Shown here one piece after another: positions 40,546-49,054 of a DNA stretch of 64,000 nt (the stretch's first letter is position 1; every line of letters begins with the position of its first letter). This DNA is from Zipacnadum sp036504235 (GTDB lineage Bacteria > Armatimonadota > Zipacnadia > Zipacnadales > Zipacnadaceae): positions 1 through 64,000 of the forward strand of contig DASXVN010000019.1 of NCBI GenBank assembly GCA_036504235.1, given 5' to 3'. A program made the position numbers and the translations under genes. The notes beneath the pieces are model-generated. The model did no database searches, was not told the DNA's origin, and saw nothing but the letters and a program-made list of their open reading frames with translations.

Positions 40546-42828
40546 TTAGTGGCCGGGGCCGTGCACGGTGCACCGTCCCCGCGGCGCTTTGCCGGCCGGG
40601 AAGGTTTTCTCCTCGGTGCTGGGACAATATGGCCCGGCCAGGCGGCCGCTGGCGGTGCAGATGCTGACCGTCACCGTGCGCCCGCCGGCAGACCCCCCGG
40701 CGGAGGCTCCGGCGCTAGCCCCCGGACTGGCGCTGCGCGGGGTACTCCCCCCATGCACCGTGCAGGTGCGGGGAATCTGGTCGGCCGAGCTGAAAGTCTT
40801 CTCGTAGGTGCTGGGGCAATGACTGGTCGCCCGCTGATTGGTCTCGGAGCAGAGGGTGACCGTCTGCGCCTGGGCGTTGCTCTTAGTTTCGCGCGGCGCC
40901 CGGCGTGTGGCCACTACCCCCGAGCCCTCCGGGAACTTGCCGTCATACCCCAGAGTCTGCATCGCGTCATGCACAAAACGCGCCCACACCGGCGCGCAGA
41001 AGCCGCCACCGCTGGCGTCATTCATCGGCGAGTAGTCGTCGTTGCCCACCCAGACCGCCGCCGAGAGGTCGGGAGTGAAGCCGACCCACCAGGCATCGCG
41101 GCCGTCCTGGGTAGTCCCGGTCTTGCCGCCGCAGGGGTAGCCCACCGACTGGGCGCGCTGGCCGGTGCCGCTCCGGACGACGGAGCCCAGCATGCTAATC
41201 ATGCTGACGGCGACCGGCTGCTCGATGACCTGCTTGGGATCGGGCCGGGCCGCGTACACCGTCCGCCCCCAGTAGTCGTCCACCTGGAGAATGAAGGTGC
41301 GCGGATTGCGGATGCCCCCCGAGGCAAAAGTAGCGTAGCCCGAGGCCTGCTCCAGCGGCGAGAGGTTGGAGACGCCCAGGGCCAGCGCCAGGTACGGACT
41401 CAGCCGGTCCGGCGAGATATCCATGATCTTCCCGGCCAACTCACGGACCCGGTCCACCCCCACGGTCTTGAGCACCCGCACCGAGACCAGGTTGACCGAC
41501 TGGGCCAGCGCCTCCCGCAGGCTGTAGGACCCGCCCTGCCGCGCGCTGTAGTTCTTGGGCGTCCAGGGTTTGCCGGTGCCACTCGGCAGGGAAATCGGGT
41601 CGCCGCTGAACTGGGAACTGGGCGAGTACCCGGCCTCGAGCGCGGCGCACCAGACGTAAGGCTTCATGGAGGAACCCGGCTGCCGTCCCCACCCGGGCGG
41701 ACCCGGATAGGCGCGGTTGTACTGCAGCTTCTCGTAGGGGCCGATCCCGCCGATCATGGTCAGCACGCGGCCGTCATGCACGTCCACGCAAGCCAGGGCG
41801 CCCTGGCCGTTGAGACCGCTGCGAATGGCCCCGTCGGCCCGCTTTTGGGCGACCCATTCGTCCATAATCTTCTGCCCGGACTCCTGCAGGCGCATGTCCA
41901 GGGAGGTGTAGACCCGCAGCCCGCCGCGGTAAACCGTGTCCACATCGTACATCTGGACCAGTTGCTGGATGACCAGATGCGAGAAGTAGGGCGCGCGCAG
42001 GACGGTCACCCCGGTCGCCAGTTCCCCGGCGTCCCGGGCCACCACCGGCTCCTCCATCGCCAGCTTGGAGTCGTGCACCGACAGGTCGCCGGCCGTAACC
42101 ATGGCCTGGAGCACCTCGCGGCGCCGGGCCTTGGCGATATCGCCGTGGGTGAAGGGATCATAGCCGGCAGGCCGCTGGGCCAGACCGGCCAGCAAGGCGC
42201 ACTGGGCGAGGTCCAGGTCCTGCGGCTGTTTGCGGAAATAGGTCATAGCGGCCGTCTTGACGCCATAGGCGCCCCGGCCGAAGTACACCTCGTTGAGGTA
42301 CATCTCCAGGATTTCCGTCTTGGAGAAGTTGCGTTCCAGCTCCAGGGCCAGCAGGACTTCCTTGAGCTTGCGATCCCAGGTGCGGGCCTGCGAGAGCCAG
42401 ACGTTGCGGACCAACTGCTGGGTGATGGTGCTGGCGCCCTGCGCCATGTGGTGGCCGGTAACGTCAATCAGGGCGGCGCGCATGATATCCCGGGGACTGA
42501 TCCCGATATGCTCAAAAAAGCGCCGGTCCTCGACGTCCACGACCGCCTGCGTGAGGCGCTGGGGCATGTCGCTGAGGGGAGTGTACTCGCGGTTCTCCTT
42601 GAAGACGCGCGCCAGCAAGGTGTGGGTATCGCGGCCCCCCGGATTGCGTTCCGTGGAGTAGATCTCGGTGATCAGGGGGGGCTGGTAGCCACGCAGCCGC
42701 AATTGCTCCGGCATGAGGGTGTGCAACCGGCCGATGGAGCCGGTGACAAAACCCATGGCAGAGAAGACGCCCACGAGCAACAGGGCGTTGGCATAGAGAA
42801 AAAAGCGCGGAATTCCGGGGCGGCGCAT
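40546..42828 (-). CDS. mrcA: Bifunctional penicillin-binding protein 1A
   Basis: A 760-residue class A PBP with glycan polymerase and transpeptidase activities. After one membrane helix, the GT51 motifs are EDRRFFEHIG (catalytic Glu100), GASTITQQLVRN, RKLKEVLLALELE and LNEVYFGRGAYGV. The transpeptidase motifs are Ser386-x-x-Lys389 (GSSMKPY), SVN and KTGTT. The C-terminus carries two copies of a Cys-containing module ending in CPSTYEKTF...CTVHGG and CPSTEEKTF...CTVHGPGH, separated by a Ser/Gly/Ala linker. Such modules occur singly in other PBP1A tails. It is immediately upstream of PBP2. Confidence 0.94.
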   Translation of the reverse strand: MRRPGIPRFFLYANALLLVGVFSAMGFVTGSIGRLHTLMPEQLRLRGYQPPLITEIYSTERNPGGRDTHTLLARVFKENREYTPLSDMPQRLTQAVVDVEDRRFFEHIGISPRDIMRAALIDVTGHHMAQGASTITQQLVRNVWLSQARTWDRKLKEVLLALELERNFSKTEILEMYLNEVYFGRGAYGVKTAAMTYFRKQPQDLDLAQCALLAGLAQRPAGYDPFTHGDIAKARRREVLQAMVTAGDLSVHDSKLAMEEPVVARDAGELATGVTVLRAPYFSHLVIQQLVQMYDVDTVYRGGLRVYTSLDMRLQESGQKIMDEWVAQKRADGAIRSGLNGQGALACVDVHDGRVLTMIGGIGPYEKLQYNRAYPGPPGWGRQPGSSMKPYVWCAALEAGYSPSSQFSGDPISLPSGTGKPWTPKNYSARQGGSYSLREALAQSVNLVSVRVLKTVGVDRVRELAGKIMDISPDRLSPYLALALGVSNLSPLEQASGYATFASGGIRNPRTFILQVDDYWGRTVYAARPDPKQVIEQPVAVSMISMLGSVVRSGTGQRAQSVGYPCGGKTGTTQDGRDAWWVGFTPDLSAAVWVGNDDYSPMNDASGGGFCAPVWARFVHDAMQTLGYDGKFPEGSGVVATRRAPRETKSNAQAQTVTLCSETNQRATSHCPSTYEKTFSSADQIPRTCTVHGGSTPRSASPGASAGASAGGSAGGRTVTVSICTASGRLAGPYCPSTEEKTFPAGKAPRGRCTVHGPGH

Positions 42829-42924
42829 GGTTGTGCTGACGGACCAGACCTCTTCTGTCTAATTGTACTGTGGCGCCGGGCCGACGGTCAAGCCGGGGAC
42901 CGGGCGGACCCACCATTGCTGTTT

Positions 42925-42947
42925 CCCCTCTCCTGCCAGGAGAGGGG
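42925..42947. repeat. CCCCTCTCCTG hairpin repeat
   Basis: A perfect inverted repeat CCCCTCTCCTG/CAGGAGAGGGG in the gap between PBP1A and the TIM barrel gene, followed by GGGGGTGAGGCCGG. The same hairpin, in reversed orientation relative to the GGTGAGG flank, is at 49214-49236. No gene is seen in 42829-43013. Confidence 0.7.
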
Positions 42948-43013
42948 GCAGGGGGTGAGGCCGGGCAACAAATCCACCCTCTTGGACGCCTCCCCCGCAC
43001 CCTCCGGTTCCCC

Positions 43014-43895
43014 TCAGACCGTGCCGCCGGCTTGTTGCAGGTAGGTCACGTCCCGGGCGAGCAGGGCGGGGCGCTCGGCGGGCGGGTACTTGCCGAGGGA
43101 CTCCTCCTCCAGGGCCAGGGCGCCCGCGTAGCCGGCCGCCGCGAGGATCGCCACCAGCCGACCGTAATCCAGGTCCCCCTCCGGCGTCGGACAGACGCAG
43201 CAGCCGTACTCCCAGCCCAGCGGCCGGCGCGTCTCGCGCACCGCCTCCGGGTAGCAGAGGTTCTTGACGTGCACGTGCCGCACCCGCGGGGCCAGGCGCT
43301 CGGTGGCCTCATAGACCTCGGCCAGCGGGTAGCCGGCCCAGTAGAGATTGGCCGGGTCCAGGGTCAGCCCCACCCGCGCCGGGTCCAGATCAGCCAGGAG
43401 CGACTCCAGCCAGGGCAGATCGTTGCCCTGCCGACCGTGGTTCTCGATAGCCAGGGCCACCGACGAGCCGGCCGTGGCCTCCAGCAGACTGGTTACCGCC
43501 CCGCCATAGAGCGCCAGCCGCCGCCGCCGGGTGAGATGATCGGGGCCGGACATGGCCCCGTCCAGGCGCACGACCGGCACGCCGAGGCTCTCCGCGAGAC
43601 GCACCGTAGCCAGGCCCCAGGCGATCTCGGCAGCGGGGTCCAGGGCGTTGAAGTTGTTGGCCAAGAACAGGGCGCAGGGGGTCAGCCCCGCGGCCCGGTA
43701 GACCCGACTGATCTCGGCCTGCTGCTCCGGGGTGGTCGCGGGCAGTCCCGGCCCCAGCGAGTCCTCCGGCGCGGGCAGCGTCAACCGGCGCGTCACGGCC
43801 AGCTCCACCGCGGTCAGACCCAGGTCCTGGAGGCCTTGCCGCAGGCTGCTGAAACCGGCTTGATATAGGGTTACATCACGGAGAGCGATTTGCAT
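43014..43895 (-). CDS. Sugar phosphate isomerase/epimerase-like TIM barrel protein, second copy
   Basis: A 293-residue xylose-isomerase-like TIM barrel. Metal-site residues appear in order: Glu in LAIENHG, Asp in LTLDPANLYWAGYP, His in VRHVHVKN, and Glu in LALEEES. The layout is close to inosose dehydratase/isomerase-type members, but the substrate is unknown. ATG 43895 is chosen because the family match starts at MQIALRDVTLYQAGF; no clear Shine-Dalgarno precedes it. It stands alone on the minus strand between a hairpin repeat and a large repeat cluster. Similarity to the protein at 5082 is at fold level only. Confidence 0.82.
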   Translation of the reverse strand: MQIALRDVTLYQAGFSSLRQGLQDLGLTAVELAVTRRLTLPAPEDSLGPGLPATTPEQQAEISRVYRAAGLTPCALFLANNFNALDPAAEIAWGLATVRLAESLGVPVVRLDGAMSGPDHLTRRRRLALYGGAVTSLLEATAGSSVALAIENHGRQGNDLPWLESLLADLDPARVGLTLDPANLYWAGYPLAEVYEATERLAPRVRHVHVKNLCYPEAVRETRRPLGWEYGCCVCPTPEGDLDYGRLVAILAAAGYAGALALEEESLGKYPPAERPALLARDVTYLQQAGGTV

Positions 43896-43956
43896 GGGGT
43901 TGACAGCTATCATACCCCAGTGCCGGTCGGCTGGCAACGAAGGGGCGGCGCCTTGA

Positions 43957-44235
43957 TGTAGGGCGGGGGCTACCTCCCCCGCCGGCCGTTGCCGTTGCCA
44001 TAGCCGTCAGTGGCACCGGCGTCTCGCCGGTGGGGCTGCCAAGGGGGCCTCGTTCCTATCCGCTACCATTCCCCTGGAGGGGCCGCACGAGCGTAGCGAG
44101 GCCGGCCCGGCCGTTGCCGTAGCCCCTCCCCTAAGGGGAGGGGGCCTGCCCGCCGTAGCTTCAGCGAAGGCGGGTGCCCGAGGTCCCCCGAGGGCGGGGT
44201 GGGCCGGCCAACGGCACACCGGCGAGACGCCGGTG
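43957..44235. repeat. Intergenic repeat cluster with five palindromic elements
   Basis: This gap (43896-44290) has no gene. It holds a TGTAGGGCGGGGGCT palindrome (43957-43983), CACCGGCG-TCT-CGCCGGTG (44014-44032) and GGAGGGGCCGCACGAGCG (44076-44108, inverted copy at 49416-49448). It also holds a GCCCCTCCCCT hairpin running into GGGTGCCCGAGGTC (44122-44206, related to 2164 and 21389) and a second CACCGGCG-AGA-CGCCGGTG (44217-44235). Confidence 0.75.
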
Positions 44236-44293
44236 CCACCGACCGAAAAGACAACCGCCGCCTTCGGGAACCTTTTCCCCTCCTGGTTTGCTC

Positions 44294-44322
44294 TTGACAA
44301 TATACGGGTAATCTACTATTGT
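44294..44322 (+). promoter_or_regulatory. Promoter of the BlaI-M56 pair
   Basis: TTGACA (44294-44299) and TATTGT (44317-44322) are 17 bases apart. The predicted start point is near 44329, giving a ~70-base leader before ATG 44402. Confidence 0.75.
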
Positions 44323-44328
44323 ACGTAG
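44313..44328. promoter_or_regulatory. Candidate BlaI operator over the -10 box
   Basis: An imperfect dyad CTAC-N8-GTAG (CTACTATTGTACGTAG) overlaps the -10 element. BlaI/MecI repressors bind dyads of this general kind over their own promoters, so autoregulation is plausible. The core does not match the classical TACANNTGTA exactly. Confidence 0.45.
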
Positions 44329-44401
44329 TGGATATTCCGAGGCGCTGATAAGCGCATTTTGACGGTCAGCGGCGGACTCTCGCCCAGGGGGCAAATTGGC
44401 T

Positions 44402-44848
44402 ATGTCGACCGAACAGGATCCGCATGTGCAGGTGTTCCGGCCCGAGCAGCAGGGGCTGGAGAAGATGCTGGGGGCGCTGGAGGCTCAGGTCATGCAAGTG
44501 ATCTGGGAGGCGCCGCGGGCGCAGAGCGTTCAGGAGGTCCGGGACGAGCTGGCCGCGCGCGGCAAGGAAGCCGCCTACACCACCATTATGACCACCCTGG
44601 GCCGGCTCTTCACCAAGGGCCTGCTACAGCGCGAGACGCACGGCAAGGCCTATCTCTACACCGCCCGCGTCAGCCGCGGCGAGTTGACCGACAGCGTCAC
44701 CCGGCAGGTGCTGGGCGGGCTGGCCGGCAACTTTGCGGAACCGGCAATCGCCTACTTCGTGGAGGCCCTGGAAGCGCAGTCGCCCGACCAGCTTGACGCT
44801 CTGGCCGCGATGGTGGAGCGCAAGCGGGCTGAGCGCCAGGGGCGCTAA
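44402..44848 (+). CDS. blaI: BlaI/MecI/CopY-family transcriptional repressor
   Basis: A 148-residue winged-helix repressor. The DNA-binding domain spans ~18-90 (LGALEAQVMQVIWEAPRAQSVQEVRDELA, then AAYTTIMTTLGRLFTKGLLQRETHGKAYLYTA), typical of BlaI. The C-terminal part provides dimerisation and the proteolytic cleavage region. It normally represses itself and a target gene until an M56 protease inactivates it. Its stop overlaps the M56 gene start (TAATG). No beta-lactamase is nearby; two PBPs lie 1.6-6 kb upstream on the other strand, so a cell-wall target is possible but unproven. Confidence 0.9.
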   Translation: MSTEQDPHVQVFRPEQQGLEKMLGALEAQVMQVIWEAPRAQSVQEVRDELAARGKEAAYTTIMTTLGRLFTKGLLQRETHGKAYLYTARVSRGELTDSVTRQVLGGLAGNFAEPAIAYFVEALEAQSPDQLDALAAMVERKRAERQGR

Positions 44849-45876
44849 TGATCCTGGGCGCCGCGGCCGCGGCGCTGCTGGTGATCTACGCCTCGGCGCT
44901 CAATTTACTGCTGTACCCTCTGGTGCGCGCGACGACCCGGTCTCCGGCGCTGGCCGCGGCGGAGGCCCGGGCGCGGCGCAGCCTGATCGGCCTCGCGCTC
45001 CCTGTGGCGCTGGCCCTGCTGGCGACCGGCCGGAGCCTGAATCTGCAGCTCCACCACCCCCTGTTTTCTCCCCACGCTGAGCGACTGCGTCCCCACGCCT
45101 GCCTGCGCCTGCTGCTGGCCGGGCCGGATGCCCCCTGGCAAGCCCGCTTGTTCGCCGGCCTGGCGCTAGCGCTGGTCCTGGCGGCGCTGGCCGTCGCCGG
45201 GGTGGGGCTAGTGCGGGGCTGGCGCGAGCAGCGGCGGCTGCACCGGCAAGCGCAGCTGCGGGATACCGCCACGGCTCCTTCGTGGCTGGCCTCGGCGCGG
45301 GTGTGGGAGGACTCTACCAGTGGCCTGGCCTCGGCGCGGGGCTGGCGGGGGGAGGTCATCGTGCATCCGGCGATAGAACGGCTCTTCCCCGGCGCGCAGG
45401 CCGCGGCGGTGCTGGCCCATGAGGTCCATCATGCCCAACGCCGCGACCCTGTGCTGGGGCCTCTGGTCAATGCGCTGGCGCTGCTGTCGGCCCTGTCGCC
45501 GGGCGCCTGGCTGGAGCGAGCGCGGTGGCGGCGAGATCGCGAGGCGGCCTGCGACGCGTACGCCGCGCAGGTGGTCTCGCCCGAGGCCATGCAGGAGTCA
45601 CTGGTCACGGCCGGGGAACTCGCGGAGGTCCTGGCGGAGATCAGTCCCCTGGCGGAACTCGATCGCGACCTACTTGCCCACGTGCAGGAGCGGCGGACGG
45701 CTCTGGAAGCGGTGCTGGAGGGGCGGGCGGCAGCCCCGGCGCAGGCCTCGTGGCGCGGCGAGCTGGTGCTCGGGGCCGCCCTGGCGGTCGCGCTGCTGGC
45801 GCTGGGCTGGTGGGAGCCGGTGCGCGATAGCCTGCAATGCGCGGCCGAGTCTTTCCTCCACGCCTTGGGCCAGTAG
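44848..45876 (+). CDS. M56-family (BlaR1-like) membrane metalloprotease without sensor domain
   Basis: A 342-residue membrane protease, partner of BlaI. Membrane helices occur at ~1-25, ~45-62 and ~100-125, plus a last one at ~310-330. The zinc site is HEVHH at 191-195 with the downstream Glu232 in DREAACDAY, so it looks catalytically intact. In BlaR1/MecR1 a C-terminal penicillin-binding sensor follows the protease; here the protein ends after the last helix. The signal is therefore unknown and not clearly a beta-lactam. ATG overlaps the blaI stop, so expression is coupled. Confidence 0.85.
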   Translation: MILGAAAAALLVIYASALNLLLYPLVRATTRSPALAAAEARARRSLIGLALPVALALLATGRSLNLQLHHPLFSPHAERLRPHACLRLLLAGPDAPWQARLFAGLALALVLAALAVAGVGLVRGWREQRRLHRQAQLRDTATAPSWLASARVWEDSTSGLASARGWRGEVIVHPAIERLFPGAQAAAVLAHEVHHAQRRDPVLGPLVNALALLSALSPGAWLERARWRRDREAACDAYAAQVVSPEAMQESLVTAGELAEVLAEISPLAELDRDLLAHVQERRTALEAVLEGRAAAPAQASWRGELVLGAALAVALLALGWWEPVRDSLQCAAESFLHALGQ

Positions 45877-45966
45877 ATGGCCCCCGAATAGGTTTGAAGT
45901 TTATGAAATCTATACTGGTATAACTTTTATACCTCTCACGCCCGCGCCCGGTGACGACCCTCTTCC

Positions 45967-47544
45967 CTACTCCCGCATCTCCGGCGGCTCCGCGGGACGC
46001 ACGCGAGCGGCCAGCTTGCCCATGACCAGAGCGCGAGTGCGCCGGAGCACGCCCGTGCGCCGGTCCCCGTACCACAGGACGGGAAGACATAGCACCAAAA
46101 AGATGACCATGCGCATGGTCATGATGCGCCAGCTATGTTCATGGAGCGATACGGGAAGAAGGTCGCTGAGCAGGCCCGCCCCGCGAATGGCCAGGATGGA
46201 CCAGACGAAAGGCACGTGGCAGATGATGATCTCCAGGGCCAGTCGCCAGCGGCTGCGGTAGTAGTTGCCCAAGGCGGCCACCAGGGCCAGGAGGCTGGCC
46301 AGCGCGAAACCGCTGACCGCGTACATGGCGACATGCGCGAGATCGCCGCTATGGCGAAGGGTCCACCACGCGCCCCCCGCGATCACGGCGGCGCCCGCCA
46401 GCTTGGTCAGGGTGACCAACCACTCCCGGCGCATGGCGACCAGCAGCCCGCACGCCGCGATGGGCAACGCCAGGAAAGCCCCGCCCATGGCCAGCACCTG
46501 CGCCGCGTAGGTCCCTTCCACGTACAGCGGCACTAGCGCCCGGAGTACCTGGGGGATCATGATGAAGAGCAGTCCGGAGAGGACAGGCATGACCGTGGCT
46601 GCCGCCATGGTGGGGGCCAGGACGTGCTGCCGGAGCGCGGCGGCGTCGTCCTCCACGCCGTATTTCTCCCAGATACGCGGCATCAGCACAAAGCCGACCG
46701 ACTCGGGGATGCGGAACAGATACATGGCCAACTGGGAGGCCGGCCAGTACAGCCCCAGCGCGTGGGCCCCCATCAGCTTGCCGACCATGGCTCGATCCAC
46801 GGTGCGTAGGAGGATATCGGCGTAGGTAATGGCGACCAGGGGCAGCCCGGAGCTAATCAGGGCGAAGATCAGCGGCCAGTTGTAGCGCACTCGAATCCGC
46901 AAGCGCCCGGCCCAGTGCAAGTACCCGAGCTGGAGAAGATTCGCCGCCAGCAGGCCGACCATGGCGCCCACCACGCCATAGGCCCAGGCGCCAGCGACGA
47001 CGAGCACGAGTTGCGCTACGTTCATGACCATGGAGGAGAGGGCCAGGACGGAGAAGGTGCCCCAGGCCCGCAAGACCACCCGGTAGACGGTAACGGTCTG
47101 GCTGCATAGGAAGATCCCCGCGCCGCAGGCGATCACCTCCCGCGTCACGGTCCCCCAGGAGAGGCAGAACACGGCGGTGCCGAGCATGCCCAGCGCGGAC
47201 AGGATGCTGGTGGCCAGCACGAAGGACATCCCCACGTCTTCCAGGTCCTGGGCGCGCTGCTCTTCGTGCCGGGCCAGAGCCACCGGCAAGCGCCGGCTGA
47301 GCCCGTGCATGGCGCCCAAATGGGTATTGGCCAGCCACTTGGTGAACAGGTCGGAGATGGTCATCAGGCCCCGACCGGTCGGGCCGATGAGGCGCATGAC
47401 GATGACGGTCTGGATCAGGCTGGTGAGCAGGTCAAAGTACGAGCTGCCCATCATCATGAACAGGCCGTGGAGGACGCCCTGAGAGCGGCGCTGGCGCGAG
47501 GGGCTGACAGTTGGCGGTGGGAGGAGTGGTGCCGGCTGAGCCAT
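45967..47544 (-). CDS. Polysaccharide/lipid-linked glycan flippase (MATE/MOP superfamily)
   Basis: A 525-residue polytopic protein with about 12-14 membrane segments of the Wzx/oligosaccharide flippase type. Near the N-terminus LLTSLIQTVIVMRLIGPTGRGLMTISDLFTKW resembles the first helices of the polysaccharide biosynthesis family (usually GPxxxGxxxxA). It probably moves undecaprenyl- or lipid-linked glycans across the membrane. ATG 47544 (MAQPAPLL, with GGAG just upstream) is preferred to ATG 47565. No glycosyltransferase genes are adjacent. It converges with the M56 gene at 45876 across a ~90-base AT-richer gap. Confidence 0.82.
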   Translation of the reverse strand: MAQPAPLLPPPTVSPSRQRRSQGVLHGLFMMMGSSYFDLLTSLIQTVIVMRLIGPTGRGLMTISDLFTKWLANTHLGAMHGLSRRLPVALARHEEQRAQDLEDVGMSFVLATSILSALGMLGTAVFCLSWGTVTREVIACGAGIFLCSQTVTVYRVVLRAWGTFSVLALSSMVMNVAQLVLVVAGAWAYGVVGAMVGLLAANLLQLGYLHWAGRLRIRVRYNWPLIFALISSGLPLVAITYADILLRTVDRAMVGKLMGAHALGLYWPASQLAMYLFRIPESVGFVLMPRIWEKYGVEDDAAALRQHVLAPTMAAATVMPVLSGLLFIMIPQVLRALVPLYVEGTYAAQVLAMGGAFLALPIAACGLLVAMRREWLVTLTKLAGAAVIAGGAWWTLRHSGDLAHVAMYAVSGFALASLLALVAALGNYYRSRWRLALEIIICHVPFVWSILAIRGAGLLSDLLPVSLHEHSWRIMTMRMVIFLVLCLPVLWYGDRRTGVLRRTRALVMGKLAARVRPAEPPEMRE

Positions 47545-47639
47545 ATTTCTCCAGGCGTTGGGCATGGTCTTGAAGAACGTTGACCTGGCACCAGCGCCTA
47601 GGGAAGCGCCGCGCGGTCTAGGACGGCGACGAGCGCCGT

Positions 47640-47668
47640 ATTATATAGAATTTCGGCTCCCAAGGGAA
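47640..47668 (-). promoter_or_regulatory. Possible promoter of the flippase gene
   Basis: On the minus strand TATAAT (47645-47640) lies 17 bases from TTCCCT (47668-47663). The -10 is perfect but the -35 is weak. It would give a ~90-base leader before the flippase start. Confidence 0.45.
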
Positions 47669-47704
47669 GTGCTTGAGACCCTTCGCATATTAATAACAAA
47701 TCGG

Positions 47705-49054
47705 TCAAGCCACGGTAAAGGCCTCCAGGAGGCCGGCCGCCTCGGGCGTCGTGCTCCACCACCGGAGCATCTTGATGCGATAGGCGCCGTAGTCAACACT
47801 GCGATCCGGGGTCTCCTGGGGAGGAATGGCCGCCAGGGCCGCCGCGTCCCGGCCCTGGAACTGCTCCAGGAAGCCGCTGAGGGTAACGGCCGCGGCCTTG
47901 TCGAAGGAGGGGGTGCAGGCCTTGGCGATGGCGGTGCAGGCGGCGTCCAGGTCACCGCAGCACAGGTAGCCCGCCCGGTCGGCCGACAGTGTGGCCCGCT
48001 GCTGCCAGGCGTGGGCCAGCTTGGCCAGGGTCTGGCGTTGGTCGCGGTGGATATCCATCTCGAGCGCGACCATCATCTGGTGGATGAGCTCGCGCAGGGT
48101 CGAGGCGACGTCTCCGGCCAGGCGCGTGCGGCGGTCGGCGACCAGGTCGGCGATTAGCCACTCGGCCAGGTAGCCGCTACGAATGTACTCCAAATCGCGA
48201 CCGAGGTGGAAGCCCACTTGAGGGCCATGCAGGCTACGAATCAGACCGGTGGGGATGGCGAGGCGGGGCGGGTTATCGGCGATGGGGACCGGGGTCAGAC
48301 AGGGCTCGGCGAAGACCATCAACTCCGCGTCGGCCAAGCCGAGCAGGTGGGCGCAGCGGTGGGCCCACTCAACGATCTCGGGATGCCGGTGCGCCTCCAG
48401 ATGAGCGCACATCTCGAGCACCGGCAGCAAGGCGTCTTCCCGGGTCCAGGCCTCCTGGAGCGTAGCGACCATCGTCTGCACGATCGCCTCCTGCTGCCAG
48501 CGAGCCAGGTAAGCGCGATCCTGGTCGTATTCCCAGGGGGCGGGGCCGCGCGTATCCACCTCACCGGCCTCTTCTTCCTCGAAGGAACACTCCTCATCGT
48601 CGTCGGTCTCGAAGAGGTCGTCGGGCGGAACTTCCTCGTAGAGCCAGTCCGCGTCGTGATTGACGGGGGCGAGGCCCTCGATGGAGTCGAGATCGTCGTC
48701 CAGCGCCGAGTTGCGGTGGACGGTGACAAAGGGGTCGGGAGCAATCTCGCCCAGGCGCTCCAGACGACTAGCCGTGGCTGCGTCTACCTCGCGCAGCCGG
48801 GCCCAGGCCTCCTGGTCGCCGCGGTCGGTGAAGATGGCGTCCTGGAGGACCCGCGAGGCGTGGTGCGCGTCGTCTTGGGCAACGTAGTGCGCGGCCAGCC
48901 ACAGCCGGACCGGATTGAAGCCGGCGTCAAACTCGAGGGCTTCTTTGGCCATTTCCTCGGCGCGTTGCTGGTGGCCCCGCGCCAACTCGTGTTGCGCTTG
49001 CTCAAAACGGGCGACAGCCTGCTCGCGATCCGCCGGACCCTGTTCCGCGCCCAT
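47705..49054 (-). CDS. TPR protein with degenerate M48-like C-terminal domain
   Basis: A 449-residue cytoplasmic protein. Residues ~10-90 contain TPR-like helices (AVARFEQAQHELARGHQQRAEEMAKEALEFD). A strongly acidic linker (ETDDDEECSFEEEEAGEVD) follows at ~140-160. Residues ~240-420 have the layout of M48 peptidases: GPQVGFHLGRDLEYIRSGY in place of the HELGHIKSGH helix (Arg286...Tyr290), and ATLSADRAGYLCCGDLDAACTAI in place of the E(L/F)SCDRAGLL motif. Both zinc histidines and the distal Glu are lost, so catalysis is unlikely. ATG 49054 has GGAGG eight bases upstream. The role may be scaffolding; it resembles the M48-like protein at 26517 in losing the same first His. Confidence 0.75.
   Translation of the reverse strand: MGAEQGPADREQAVARFEQAQHELARGHQQRAEEMAKEALEFDAGFNPVRLWLAAHYVAQDDAHHASRVLQDAIFTDRGDQEAWARLREVDAATASRLERLGEIAPDPFVTVHRNSALDDDLDSIEGLAPVNHDADWLYEEVPPDDLFETDDDEECSFEEEEAGEVDTRGPAPWEYDQDRAYLARWQQEAIVQTMVATLQEAWTREDALLPVLEMCAHLEAHRHPEIVEWAHRCAHLLGLADAELMVFAEPCLTPVPIADNPPRLAIPTGLIRSLHGPQVGFHLGRDLEYIRSGYLAEWLIADLVADRRTRLAGDVASTLRELIHQMMVALEMDIHRDQRQTLAKLAHAWQQRATLSADRAGYLCCGDLDAACTAIAKACTPSFDKAAAVTLSGFLEQFQGRDAAALAAIPPQETPDRSVDYGAYRIKMLRWWSTTPEAAGLLEAFTVA

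Noticed and set aside
40390..43044. 884-codon plus-strand frame opposite PBP1A
   Set aside because: The minus strand encodes all GT51 and transpeptidase motifs; the plus frame has no recognisable domain.
43957..44235. Repeat cluster considered as a CRISPR array
   Set aside because: The elements are different palindromes with no uniform repeat-spacer period and no cas genes.
44313..44328. Same operator at the BlaI promoter and the sigma operon promoter
   Set aside because: Half-sites are alike but the spacing is 8 versus 5 bases, so a shared regulator is not supported by sequence alone.
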